From the NCBI GenBank assembly GCA_014529385.2, contig CM043962.1, forward strand, positions 43,711,598 to 43,775,597: DNA of 64,000 bases, given 5' to 3'. Position 1 is the first letter of the stretch. Every line of letters begins with the position of its first letter. The stretch comes from Adiantum capillus-veneris (Eukaryota > Streptophyta > Polypodiopsida > Polypodiales > Pteridaceae). The position numbers were made by a program, and so were the translations under genes. Positions 41,461 to 51,325 of this stretch are shown piece after piece. The notes under the pieces were generated by a model that did no database searches, was not told the origin of the DNA, and saw only the letters and a program-made list of their open reading frames with translations.

Positions 41461-41989
41461 TGTCAGGGACAAGCTCACCATAAAGGCCCTCTTGGTGGCT
41501 AACATACGATAGGCAAGCAGCATTGGGTTCACATAGGGAATCGATTTAACCCTCTACAATAGGATGTGTTTAAGGAGACACATTCTACCTCAACCTCTCC
41601 ACCTCCAGCTCCCCCTTCCTCACCCTCTCCTCCTACCCCTCCCATCTCCCCCACTAGCTCTTCAACCTCGCCTCTTAGCCCGTCTCATACCCCAGCACCG
41701 GCTCAGGGGATAGGACACTCCTCAACAGCTTGGAGGTGTGCTTTTGCGATGAGTGAGCCGACTGGCTCGGGAGGGACACCCTACCTAAGGACGCCACTTT
41801 GGCACAAGCTTCTCCGTTTGAGTCAGTTCCTTGTGGGCTAATCAGTTTTGACATTCACCGACGATGGGATTTCTTTGACTGCGACTTTACATCCTTTCTT
41901 GGCGACCCATCTCCTGACCTCGATGCAACTTGATTTAGAGTAAATATTCTTTTTCTGGTAGTGAGAGGTGTAGAGGCCTTGGACATAGC

Positions 41990-42540
41990 AGGTGGTCTCT
42001 ACTATACACCTGTTGTGTATGTATGACTATTTCATACTCATGGCAGAAGGGCTTGTGGGCAGAGGTATTATTGTGCCAGGCAAGGCCCAGCGGGTCATCT
42101 TGCAAGTTTAAGGTAGCCTTGTGGGCTTCTTGAACATTTATGCACCCAACCATGGGAGTGCACAGGGTGAGTTTTGGTCACATATTGTGGAGGCTTTATC
42201 GCATGCAGAGCAGTGGTGCATTGGGGGGCCTTTAACATGCTTGAGGATCCTTCGGATAGGATTGAGGGCAGCCATGCTACTATACACGGGGGGTTGAGTT
42301 GGTTGCTTGGGAGAGCCTATGTAGAACTTTGAGGATTTCGGATATATGGCAACATGCAGGCTTTGTGGGGCCTTCATAGTAGAAGGGGTGAATCTATCCA
42401 TGATAGATCGTTTTAACGCTGGTGACCACATTTGTGACATGGGCGGTTCAATATGCATTTTGAGACAAACTACTTTTTCAGATCATGTGCGAATGATTCT
42501 TACTTGTCAGAGTGGTAGTCTCATGATATGAATTCTAGAG
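41990..42540 (+). pseudogene. LINE-C endonuclease remnant
   Basis: Matches the LINE-D endonuclease in several frames: GRGIIVPGKAQRVI, VGFLNIYAPNHGSA, EQWCIGG, NMLEDPSDRI, and the final FSDH-like motif near 42475. Heavily broken. Confidence 0.65.
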
Positions 42541-43279
42541 ACGATTTTGATGGATATAGAGCTTAGAGAATAGGTTGTGGCGCTTTGGACAGCGAGTCTA
42601 AACACACAGGGCGATCCTGTTGCTAGAGCGGTCAGTAGCCTTGTGGAGCTTAGTCGTTTCTTCCTCCAAGAGTCGACTGTCTACTTGGCTATGGCTTGAA
42701 AGGAGGAGACGCGGCTCCGCGCGATGGGGCATTGCTTCCTTACAGCGGATGCAGGAGTGTCACCGAGGTATCCCTTGGATGGAGGAGTAGATGCATCATG
42801 CTTGGTAGGAGTTGATTACCATTGAGGAGCAGCGCCGCGAGTTTGCCTTCTATTGTCAGGTATCTGAATGGACTCAGGTGGGGGAGACAGTTATTGGTGA
42901 GTTATATGAGATGGTGGGTCCTCGTCATGCGCATATCAGTGTTTGCCAGTTGAGGAGACCGGATGGGTCTATTGCCATAGAGCCCAACGATGTACATGCA
43001 GTTGCTGCTGGGACTTTTAACATGAGTTGCATTCAACCCAGACAGAGCGCTGGGATGCATCCAAAGAGTAAATGTGGGCACAAATGCCTTGCTTAGTCAC
43101 TGAGGAGATGTGCCAGAGGCTTGAGAGCTCACTCCAACCAGAGGAGCTTAGGGGGCTCTCAGCCATGGTAGCTGCCCAGGGGAGGATAGTTACTCACAGC
43201 TTCTTCTTGGAGTATTGAGAGGTTCTTGGTCGAGACTTATGTAGTGCATACTAGCACATTTTGCACATTGAGAAGTTGT

Positions 43280-43560
43280 TGTAGCAGGGCTACAATGTCA
43301 CTGGCATGGGACAAGCAGTTAGTTGCAATTGAGCTTGAGTTTACAATGGGCGGACTCTCGCCTGGGCACTGACGTGGCAAGTGTTACGGATAGTGGTCCA
43401 ATGGACACCGTGGCCAGATCATCACCACCTAAGTTAGGAGATAGGCTTAGCTGGATTGAGATATCTGCCAACTGTTGGTGGCTCTTTTGGAGATACATAT
43501 GAGTGGTTGGTTCCAGTGATGGGGATGCATCATCTAGTTTTGTGTGGTCAGTCATCTAGA
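43280..43560 (+). repeat. RT7 5' LTR, left part
   Basis: Starts TGTAGCAGGGCTACAATGTC as in RT3 and follows it through GGACACCGTGGCC and GGAGATAGGCTTAG to about 43510-43560. The rest of this LTR is found at about 45325-45631, beyond an insertion. The exact break is not clear. Confidence 0.78.
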
Positions 43561-43671
43561 GTCTCTCATCAGAGTTGTACACAACACGTTGTCAAAGAGT
43601 TGGCGGTCTTGCCAGGAAGGCGCCGGGCCTCTAGCTGTGAGGGTTTGTGGGGAGACTGTGAAGCTTTTCAC

Positions 43672-43971
43672 TTAAGCGAGCTTAGTGTTTGTAGAAAATA
43701 CATTGTGTGTAGCCATTGGGATCTTACACACATACACACAGATACGCACACGTGAAACCCTAAAAACTAGACAGATAAAAACATCAAGGCTTTGATCGTA
43801 TCTAATCAAAGGTAGGATGAAAGGGTTCACTGATGCATTTATAATGGCAAGTCGTTGTGCTCCAAATAGACTGCGAATGGTTCTTTGAAACTGTAACTTA
43901 GTGCTTACAAAGATGTAGATATTTTGCCTAGTGATAGGAATGAGCCGTGTATACAAGTCTTCTTGGTTCAT
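43672..43971 (-). CDS. Unrecognised small ORF, related to the ORF at 44001-44219
   Basis: 99 codons. Residues about 15-65 (ITRQNIYIFVSTKLQFQ, then RSLFGAQRLAIIN and ILPLIRYDQSLDVFI) line up with the neighbour upstream on the minus strand (RINVCISRKIHFQ, VFLFGPERLQEIL, ILPLLDYSNSFDVHI). The shared order of about 55 residues indicates a duplicated module. No known family recognised. It may be a fragment of a longer protein. Confidence 0.35.
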   Translation of the reverse strand: MNQEDLYTRLIPITRQNIYIFVSTKLQFQRTIRSLFGAQRLAIINASVNPFILPLIRYDQSLDVFICLVFRVSRVRICVYVCKIPMATHNVFSTNTKLA

Positions 43972-44000
43972 AGTAATATTAAGAAAGCAAAACTCAACCC

Positions 44001-44219
44001 CTAGAGGAGAATAAATATGTGCACATCGAAAGAATTAGAGTAGTCTAGTAGTGGCAAAATAAGAGGATGTGGAGAAAGAAGAATTTCTTGCAGTCTTTCC
44101 GGCCCAAAGAGAAACACAATTCTCTGTTGGAAGTGGATTTTACGGCTAATACAAACGTTAATTCTAATATGTTGCACAAAGTGGAAGGGTTGAAAAGTTA
44201 CACCATTGGGGTTATTCAT
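44001..44219 (-). CDS. Unrecognised small ORF, first of the related pair
   Basis: 72 codons from an ATG at 44219, about 420 bases downstream (on minus) of the TATA box at 44641-44650. The similarity to the ORF at 43672-43971 is the main reason to think it was coding. Function unknown. Confidence 0.35.
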   Translation of the reverse strand: MNNPNGVTFQPFHFVQHIRINVCISRKIHFQQRIVFLFGPERLQEILLSPHPLILPLLDYSNSFDVHIFILL

Positions 44220-44640
44220 CTAAGAAATCTCAGGAAGTAGTCAAAACAATGGAGGAAAGAGATAAGAGAGACAACCAACACACAAAGACCCACACAAGCT
44301 TAATCCAAAGAAGTGAAGCACACCTCAAGACTTGTGATATTGTAGCCAACTTGATGAAGTAGATGATGCGTAGTAGTCCCAAACACCATTTGCAAGCCAC
44401 CAACAATGCGTCTTTTATTGATGAAAGAAGGTTACATAGAGTGTATGAGTATTACAAGTGAGGAGATAGAAGGCTCGAGGCATGAAGTAGCAAGCTCAAG
44501 ATGTGTTGGGCTGAAATTGAGAGAAAGTTTTCCTCACGGAGATGTTTAGGAGGTTTGATAGAGTGGCTTGATTATGGGGATTGCTTGAGCGCTTGATTGC
44601 TTGATGGTTTGCTTCATACCCAAGTGAGGAGCAAGAGGCT

Positions 44641-44650
44641 CTATTTATAG
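44641..44650 (-). promoter_or_regulatory. TATA box in the unidentified insert
   Basis: CTATAAATAG on the minus strand, about 100 bases downstream of the 37-bp repeats and upstream of the small ORFs. Confidence 0.5.
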
Positions 44651-44756
44651 GTGAGGTTGCCTCTTGAAGAAGATATTTGCTTAGAAATATCTAAGGGATT
44701 TGTGTGACAAGTGTCTCCCTTTTTAAAAATATCTTGAAATTATCTTCAAAGTTTCT

Positions 44757-44867
44757 AGATCTTTCTCATCAAGAAATATCTAGAGGTTCTTTTAGATCTT
44801 TCTCTTCAAGAAATATCTAGAGGTTCTTTTAGATCTTTCTCTTTAAGAATTATCTAGAGGTTCTTCT
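44757..44867 (-). repeat. Three 37-bp tandem repeats upstream of the TATA box
   Basis: Units start at 44757, 44794 and 44831 on plus with AGATCTTTCTC and contain AAGAA(A/T)TATCTAGAGGTTCT. They lie upstream of the TATA box on the minus strand, as enhancer repeats in a U3 region do. Confidence 0.82.
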
Positions 44868-45324
44868 AGATTTTTCTCCAAATATCTTCTCTTGCCGCCA
44901 TAAGCCTCTAAGAGTAGCTTTATAAAAACTTGAGAGAGAGCTTGACATACATCATGGATGACATCAAACAAACTCGTAACCACTTTTCTAAGGGATTTTT
45001 CTAGGTCCATAATCACTCCAAAGTGCACCTACTATGTGTAAAATGACACCTCATGGGGTATACTATGACTAAGGCCACTTTTGGCCATGCTATACATGTC
45101 ATATGCCACCTAGAATGCCTAGTAGATAGGAGGTATATTTTATAGGCTCATTTCATCATGGCTCCAAGAAGAGGTTCACAAAGAAGCTCGGGGTCAAAGC
45201 CCGTTCCAACAAGAGTGACATATCAGACTTCGACTAGCTTTTTGCATGCTAAATAGAAAATGTGTATACTTATACACACTTAAGGTATACACATAAAATC
45301 CATAATATTGTAGGGCTTAGCTTG

Positions 45325-45631
45325 CGTTCCCACTATACACGTGACACGGCACGACAACGTCTGCACGATCCCTACACAATTGAGCCTCGCACCCCCACTG
45401 TACATATGAGATCTGGGATGGAGCTGAGTGTGCTGCCATGCAAGAGTCTGTATTGGTTTCTTTGAGTTTTTCGATGTTCGTGCCGTTCATGATCTGCCGA
45501 GTCATACTGTTTGTTGCTCTGTTGTTCTCTGTCTTCTGTGTTTTCATTCTGTGGAGTGAGATATCACGCACATTGCACTGAGGAGCACCCCGCACCCACT
45601 ATAGAGGGCACGACACATTATCTCCTCTATA
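45325..45631 (+). repeat. RT7 5' LTR, right part
   Basis: Matches RT3 LTR from GCACGACAACGTCTGCACGA through GAGCTGAGTGTGCTGCCATG to CTCCTCTATA, where RT3 has CACGCTACA. Followed by the RT7 primer-site-like TGGCATGCCCGGTGGGACC (45646-45664). Confidence 0.78.
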
Positions 45632-46197
45632 GGTGCTCTCATTTTTGGCATGCCCGGTGGGACCCCAACTGAAGGTTCACTCCAGTGTGCCTACAGGTCG
45701 AGGAGCTAGCTCGTTTAAGCTCTCGCATGTGTTGGTCTGGACTAGCTTAGTCCAGCTTGGTCTGTCGAGTTGAATACTAGACTAGCTAGTCTAGTCACTC
45801 GTCTTGGGCTAGTCCCCTCTCGTCCAGGTCTAGCCAGAGTAGACTGGGTCTAGTCCTCTCTCATCCAGGTCTAGCAAGAGTAGGCTCGGTCTAGTCCTCT
45901 CTCGTCCAGGTCTAACCAGGAGGTGGTCTAGTCACTCACCCCGGTCTAGTGGAGTCTGGTGCAGCAAGTGAAGGTCTTTGTGCTCAAGGCTTGAATGGGC
46001 TTGTGGTTACTGCATGACATATACAAGGCAGTCAAAAGAGCGACAAAGCCCACTACTAAGTCCCTTGAAGTACTACCACAGGAAGAGTCAACCCTTCGTG
46101 CCAAGCAGAAGTCCACTAGCCCCATTACCCCTACCTTCTCCCTCAACCAATTTTACACCTCCCCAATCACACCCCATCAATAAACTTCTCACCCACT
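45632..46197 (+). other. RT7 leader with tandem CTAGTC-rich repeats
   Basis: Between about 45805 and 45935 a unit of about 50 bases containing GGTCTAGTCCTCTCTCGTCC recurs three times with changes. Palindromic CTAGACTAGCTAGTCTAG words occur near 45776-45800. The RT3 leader (18540-18660) has a similar but shorter array. Confidence 0.65.
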
Positions 46198-47610
46198 GTG
46201 TTACAACTAGCTCCACTGCAACAAGCTCCTACACATAAAGCCATGGAGGAACTCACAAGTGTTCTAGCTAAGGTGAATATTAAGTTTCCTACTTTCAAGG
46301 GTCTCTTTACAGAGGATGCTGACGACCATGCTCGGAGGTTTGTTTCTCTCTGCAGAGGTTGTGGTCTCAACCAAGAAGATGCCTACTTAGTACTCTTTCC
46401 ATCCACCTTGGATGGCTTAGCCGACAAATGGTACCTTCAGTTTGCAAAGAACCACTTTACAACTTGGGCCACGTTACGACGACGGTTCTGTGAAGCTTTC
46501 AGGCCAGGGGACTTCCAAGAGAAGGTTCTGGATGAGTTAGCCAATTTGATGCTCCACCCAAATGAGACTTTTGCAGAACTCATGACTAGAACCAAGTCTC
46601 TGGTCGCTAAGCTTCCTTAGCAACCAGGTGAATTTATGGTTAAGAAATGGGTGGAGAAGGCTCTTCCCAAAACCTCTCAACAAAAACTTAGAGAGAATCT
46701 CCGACCTGATGCAACCTAGAGGAGTTTGTTGTGGGTGCTACTAGGATAGTAGGAGCTAGGAAGTTATTCACCAACTCCCCTCAGTTAGAGACCCCTTAGT
46801 GTCTTTGAAAAGTCCTTCTGATCCGTTAACTTCTTTACGCAGGGAACTGGAAGCCCTAAAGTTATAGCGAGCTCTTCAAGAGGAGAGGTCCTTCTCTCTT
46901 AGACAGGAGAAGCCTCCACATCAGGAGGCATTGGAACAGATCAAGCGCGAGCTAGAAGAGCTCAAGTCTCAGCAGGAGACTAAGGCTATGGCTTGGTGTA
47001 GCTCATGCCTCTGTCCAGGGCACCCTCCACATGAATGCCCCCTTCGGGTTTACTGGCACTTCTGTGAAAAGACTGGATACGAGGACAAGGATTGCTACTA
47101 CCTCAAGGGATTGCGACCAATACAACAAAGTCTTGGTCCTACTCTTCAACAAGGGCCACCACCTGCATCCAACATGGTTTCCCCCTATGGCCATCCAAAC
47201 CACATGCCACCTTTGCTGACAACCCCTCCTATGCAAGGTATGCAGAGCACTTTTCCCTCTCAGAGCTTTTATCATACCCATGCTCCCTCATCACCTCAAA
47301 GCTTCTATGCTTCCACCTCCAACTCCATGCACTAGGAGTAAGGACCACCTCCCCCTTCGACTCGCCCATTGAATCGGACTATTTTGTGCTACAAATGCGG
47401 GGAATATGGTCATTACCAAAGCAAATGCCCCTTGCCCGAAGGGTCCCCTCCCCGCCGTCATTGCCGTGAAACGAAGGCATCCACGGCTTCGAACCCAAGT
47501 CAAGGCCAGAATGAGTTTACCTTTCCCAAGCTCAATTTGATAGCAGTTATCACCATTCCTCAGCCGCCCCCTTCTGCCCATGTAGTTACCCCTCAAGATA
47601 AGATGTAGTT
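46198..47610 (+). pseudogene. RT7 Gag with three zinc knuckles
   Basis: Capsid frame 46198-46620 (KFPTFKGLFTEDADDHARRF, AFRPGDFQEKVLDELANL) is open across the position that is a stop in RT3, but has its own TAG at 46618. Zinc knuckles CSSCLCPGHPPHEC and CHFCEKTGYEDKDC (His replaced by Tyr in the second) lie in 46931-47335, and CYKCGEYGHYQSKC at about 47387-47430. Confidence 0.8.
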
Positions 47611-47693
47611 GGTCAAGGAGCCAGCGGGCGTCCTCACTTGGGCCAGAGAGCCGCTCTTGATCTTAGCATTCCCGCACGTAAGAATCCAAATCT

Positions 47694-48640
47694 TTGCTCT
47701 CCGATATTGATGAGCCCTTCTTAGAAGCAGTTTCCGATCTACAAAAGATCAAGGTCCCAGAGAAACCACTAGTAGAACAAGAAAAGCTTACAACAGAGAC
47801 AATCTTGAAGAACACCTTCCAACACGTGTCCCGCTATGACATACTACGGCTAGATGCAAGTTTTAGAAGTGACACCCTAATAGTTATTCAATCACTTTAC
47901 CGTGGAGCAGGTCCTAGTGGCGGGCACCTCCCAGTGCAACCATCAGAGTCCTATATAATATCCCATCCCAGTGCTCCCCTCACTAATTATAGAAGCCCTC
48001 GTCTCACCGTGTTCTTCTTGGGGCGGCAATTCTCAGGAGTGATAGTGGATGGTGGATTTGGCATCAACGTGATGCCCGAGTTCACTATGTTAGCTCTTCG
48101 TCTACAGCCTACTCGCCCTGCTCCCTTCACAGTTACATTGGCTGACCAGTGGAAAGTCTACCTAGCGGGCATAGTGGACAAAGTGCCTCTGTAGGTACAA
48201 GACTTTACCTTTAACTTGGATTTTGTTGTGGTTCGTCTTCCCCAGGTTGAGGGCGGATTTCCCTTGCTCATCGGTAGACCATGGCTGCGACACACTAAAG
48301 CACTTCATGATTGGGGAAACGACACCATGTGGATACATACTCATGGCTCCCCAATGCAACTCATTCGCTAGGAAGGAGGCATAGATCCTGTTGTGCAACA
48401 AGTTTCTTTGTCAATGGAAACCATTCCTGAACAAGAAAAGCCTACTACACTTGAAGGGTCAGACGAAGATCTGTTAGAGTGGTTGGAAGCTACCAAGTCT
48501 ATGCCTTGTTATAGACTATCTATTCAACCTTTGTCTGAGGTCACACCCTTTTCCTGTGTTCCTACCGTAACTAATCCCAACGAGCACTTGAGCCAACAAC
48601 TAGTGCTACTATGTGATAAATCACGTCTTATTGGATTTTC
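47694..48640 (+). pseudogene. RT7 aspartic protease and C-terminal tail
   Basis: GVIVDGGFGINVMPEFTMLA is the catalytic loop; FPLLIGRPWLRHTKALHDW follows after a stop at 48192-48194. The tail LLEWLEATKSMPCYRLSI is as in RT3. The element is cut at about 48640 before any equivalent of the C-rich repeat or 3' LTR. Confidence 0.78.
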
Positions 48641-48644
48641 TTGA

Positions 48645-49795
48645 GTTCTTGCATTAGCCAATTGGAGAGGTTGATCAAGAACTTTTTGTGGTCAGGAAGA
48701 GACAAATAGTCTTCTCGGGCCAAAGTTTCTTGACAGGTCGTTACTTTACCTTGCTCTCATGAAGAGGTGGGGATCATCGACCTAGTATGGAAGAGTAGAG
48801 CACTCCTTGTGAAGCTCATTTTCAAAGGTCTACTTCCAAAGGAGGAGCCATGTAAGGAGTTGTTGCTTCACCTTATACTCGGGTCCCACAGACAGGCGGA
48901 CCATGGAGCCCTTCCACTCGCTCAATTTTCACAGACTTCGCAGAGTGGGCATGATCAAGAGATAGGAGGACTGCTTTGCTTTTAGTCTGCTTCGTTCTTG
49001 GGGGGAGCTGCGGAGTGGCTGTGAGAAGCACCAACCCACATGCATTGAGGAGCACTGGAGTAGCCAGTTACATCGGACCCCTTCGTCAGCACACAACGAG
49101 GCCACATGGTTGATAGCCGACCTCATGCCTCTTGAGGTCCCATGGCAAAGGGTCCAACCCACACTTTTGGGGACTGGCTGTAGTTTACAACACTTTCTGA
49201 AGAGATTCAAAACCTTCAGCTGTAAGACATGAGGGGGGTGCAGAGCATGTGTTAGGATATTGTAGATGCTATACCAGTAGAGTGGCACACCCCTCTTGAG
49301 CCGACCGCTCCCTGTTGGATGGGGGCTTTCACTAACTAGAGGTCCTCATTGTAGTTAGGGCTTGCTCAAATACATGTTCTTTGAGGTTCAGAGAGATGGT
49401 CGCCTCACAAAGTCACTACAGAGGCACTAGAGGTGGCCGAGTGTTGCTTTCAGCTGAGCTGATCCCTTTGTAGGAATCAGTGGGAGGACTTGTATGATAG
49501 ACCCTTACCTGTCAGCTCTTGAGTACGAACACTGGCGTTTATGGGCTTGGGAGAGCCGCCCTCTAGTGTGAGTGAAGAGGGACTCGGGGGAGTGGCTTTG
49601 GCAGGATCCTTTTACTCCAGCTGATCACCTAGGGCCCCTTTGTTTTTTACACAACACAACTAGGACGTCACATACTAACAACGTGGAGAGAGGCTCGTCT
49701 TTGTGCAACTGATCATTTGTAGGAAGAGGGTCTCACGATCGAGTTCTTGGCAGATTTTTGGAAGCGTCTATGGGACAATAGGCAGCCGAGGAGAG
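48645..49795 (+). mobile_element. LINE-C, 3' part (RT thumb and C-terminal region)
   Basis: Begins CISQLERLIKNFLWSG, then HEEVGIIDLVWKSRALLVKL, matching LINE-D at about 52520-52330 in the opposite orientation. Continues to sequence like LINE-D at about 51340 (NRQPRRV at 49780-49795). Frames are broken throughout. Together with 40600-43279 it makes one LINE copy lacking about 1 kb of RT. Confidence 0.75.
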
Positions 49796-49799
49796 TCCC

Positions 49800-49965
49800 A
49801 GCCCCGGAGGTGCTTCATTTTCAAGAGTTACCATAGCGACATTTCCAATCCAAGTCAATAGAGTCTGCATTGAGGTATTGAAAATCCCACATTGGCAATG
49901 ATGTGGGGGGCTCTTGAGAGGGTTAGTTGAGACCCCATCGGGTGTCGACATCGACGGAGGCTCCA
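49800..49965 (+). repeat. Copy of an RT2-LTR segment (inverted relative to 12440-12645)
   Basis: Shared words: GGAGGTGC near the start, GAGTTACC, GTCAATAGAGTCTGCATTGA (12566-12600 on minus has GTCAGTAGAGTCTACATTGA), CTTGAGAGGGTTAGTTGAGA and CCCCATCGGGTGTCG. A piece of the same LTR family as RT2, truncated. Confidence 0.6.
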
Positions 49966-50536
49966 TCAGAGGATCATGGCTATTCTAGCACAACATGGGA
50001 GACACCCAATACTACTATTTATAGAGGCGGTGGACATTGACAATGAATGCTCTTTAGCGACCAATGCTATACTTTCTTAGACAGCGCCTGATGTCGGGCA
50101 TCCTCGGGCATTGATGATGATGATTTTAGTTTTTCGCTTTACTTCATTTTATCTTGTACCAAGACATTGTATTAGATCCACCAATATTGTATTAGATTGG
50201 TTTCATAGGTCATTTTTGCCTTTTGAAACGTTGAACATAACATCATTAGGAAAAATATGAACCCTCTAGGGGCCCTTTGGGATTAAGGTTAATTAGAGGC
50301 TAGCCAATGAGAAGAGGGTGGTGGATACACTCTATACCCTCAAAAAAGTAGGGGGACAAAGTAGTCTTACACTTCTTAATGGCCTCTCAACTAGTGAGAA
50401 GGTGGGGGGAGGGGTGTAGGGGGGGTGGGGGGGTGAGCCACCTGGAACCTCTAAGTTTCTCTCCTTTTTGATTTGGTTACAAAAAAACCCCAAAATTTTG
50501 AAAATTTTCAAAATTTTCAAAACTCAAACCTTATCT
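49966..50536. other. Non-coding sequence between LTR fragment and LINE-D
   Basis: Includes CTATTTATAGAGG (about 50020), T-rich sequence and a G-rich run (50399-50435). No coding potential or clear element end seen. Confidence 0.35.
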
Positions 50537-50821
50537 CCGAGAAAAAGATCCTTCTATTAGTTACTGAAACTGCCCATAGGGCTACAACCACCTCTTCAAG
50601 AGAGGGCTACAACAACCATGGTGGGAGACTCTCCCAATGAAAAAACCAGCATATGTACAATGGGGCTAAATCAAGAAATGGGGGGAGGGAAAAGCGACAC
50701 AGGTGGTCGGTAGTGCCATCGGAGTACACCGTGGACCATGGTGTAGAAAGGCCCAGGACACCAGAGTCGAAGGAAAGCCTCTCTGCGCTCCCGCATGCGG
50801 TCGGAGCTGCCCTGTAGTCCC

Positions 50822-51325
50822 TCAAGCTGTCCTCTGAGTGTGGATCAGCTCTAGCCAAAAATCGCGAACAGTCTCTGCTGGTGGCACAGGGCGAGCCTCA
50901 AAGATGCGGAAGCAACGGGCCTGCCAAATGAACCAGAGTGTCATGCCACTGATGAGCTCCCAACACTCCTCTCTCTCACTGCACCACTCCTGTGGAGTAA
51001 GCTCTGTAGTAGGCTGAAGTGTAGGTCGCCCCTCCTGCATCACTATCATCCTACTAGTGGAAGATAGCTCAAACCGGAGTGCCGAGCTTGTGAGGGTGGA
51101 CCAAGCCGCTGCTCCCCAAGTGTACTGTCGAGCCGTGGAGAGAGCAGGCATCAGCCGAAGAACTCGTAGCCACACCTGCTGGGCCGAGGGACAGTCCCAA
51201 AGACAGTGACGCTAACTCTCCACATGATGGTCACAAGCTGCACATGCGGCCGAGAGACCACTATGCACTAGCCAGCTCCCAACTGCTGTAGCTCTGTGTG
51301 CGACCATCCACTGAAACAAGGTGAC
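50822..51325 (-). pseudogene. LINE-D ORF2 C-terminal zinc-binding region
   Basis: Around 51255-51150 the minus strand reads ACDHHVES, a stop, then HCLWDCPSAQQVWLRV, the zf-RVT type motif of plant LINEs, followed by a W-rich end (CWELISGMTLWFIWQARCFR). One stop lies inside the motif. Confidence 0.75.

Larger units (their letters stand above)
40600..43279 (+). mobile_element. LINE-C, 5' part: ORF1 and endonuclease, cut by RT7
   Basis: Same family as LINE-D. ORF1 sequence at 40680-41460 (PTIRLALSSTEQASLAAEVE), a proline-rich stretch (41566-41700), endonuclease sequence at 41990-42540 (VGFLNIYAP with the strand before, FNMLEDPSDRIEGSHAT), then linker sequence up to about 43272. Many stops. It stops where the RT7 LTR starts at 43280 and its downstream part reappears at 48645. 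Confidence 0.78.
43561..45324 (-). mobile_element. Unidentified insert splitting the RT7 LTR
   Basis: About 1.7 kb between the two halves of the RT7 LTR. Read on the minus strand it has three 37-bp tandem repeats, then a TATA box, a possible AATAAA (near 44415), and two related small ORFs. This layout is that of an LTR promoter followed by a leader and a coding start, but no second LTR, primer site or pol is recognised. The right end near 45293 reads TGTGTATACC on the minus strand. Borders uncertain. Confidence 0.45.

Noticed and set aside
50010-50035. TATA-like CTATTTATAGAGG as a gene promoter
   Set aside because: No transcript-like ORF follows and the flanks are transposon fragments; too weak to list as a regulatory site.
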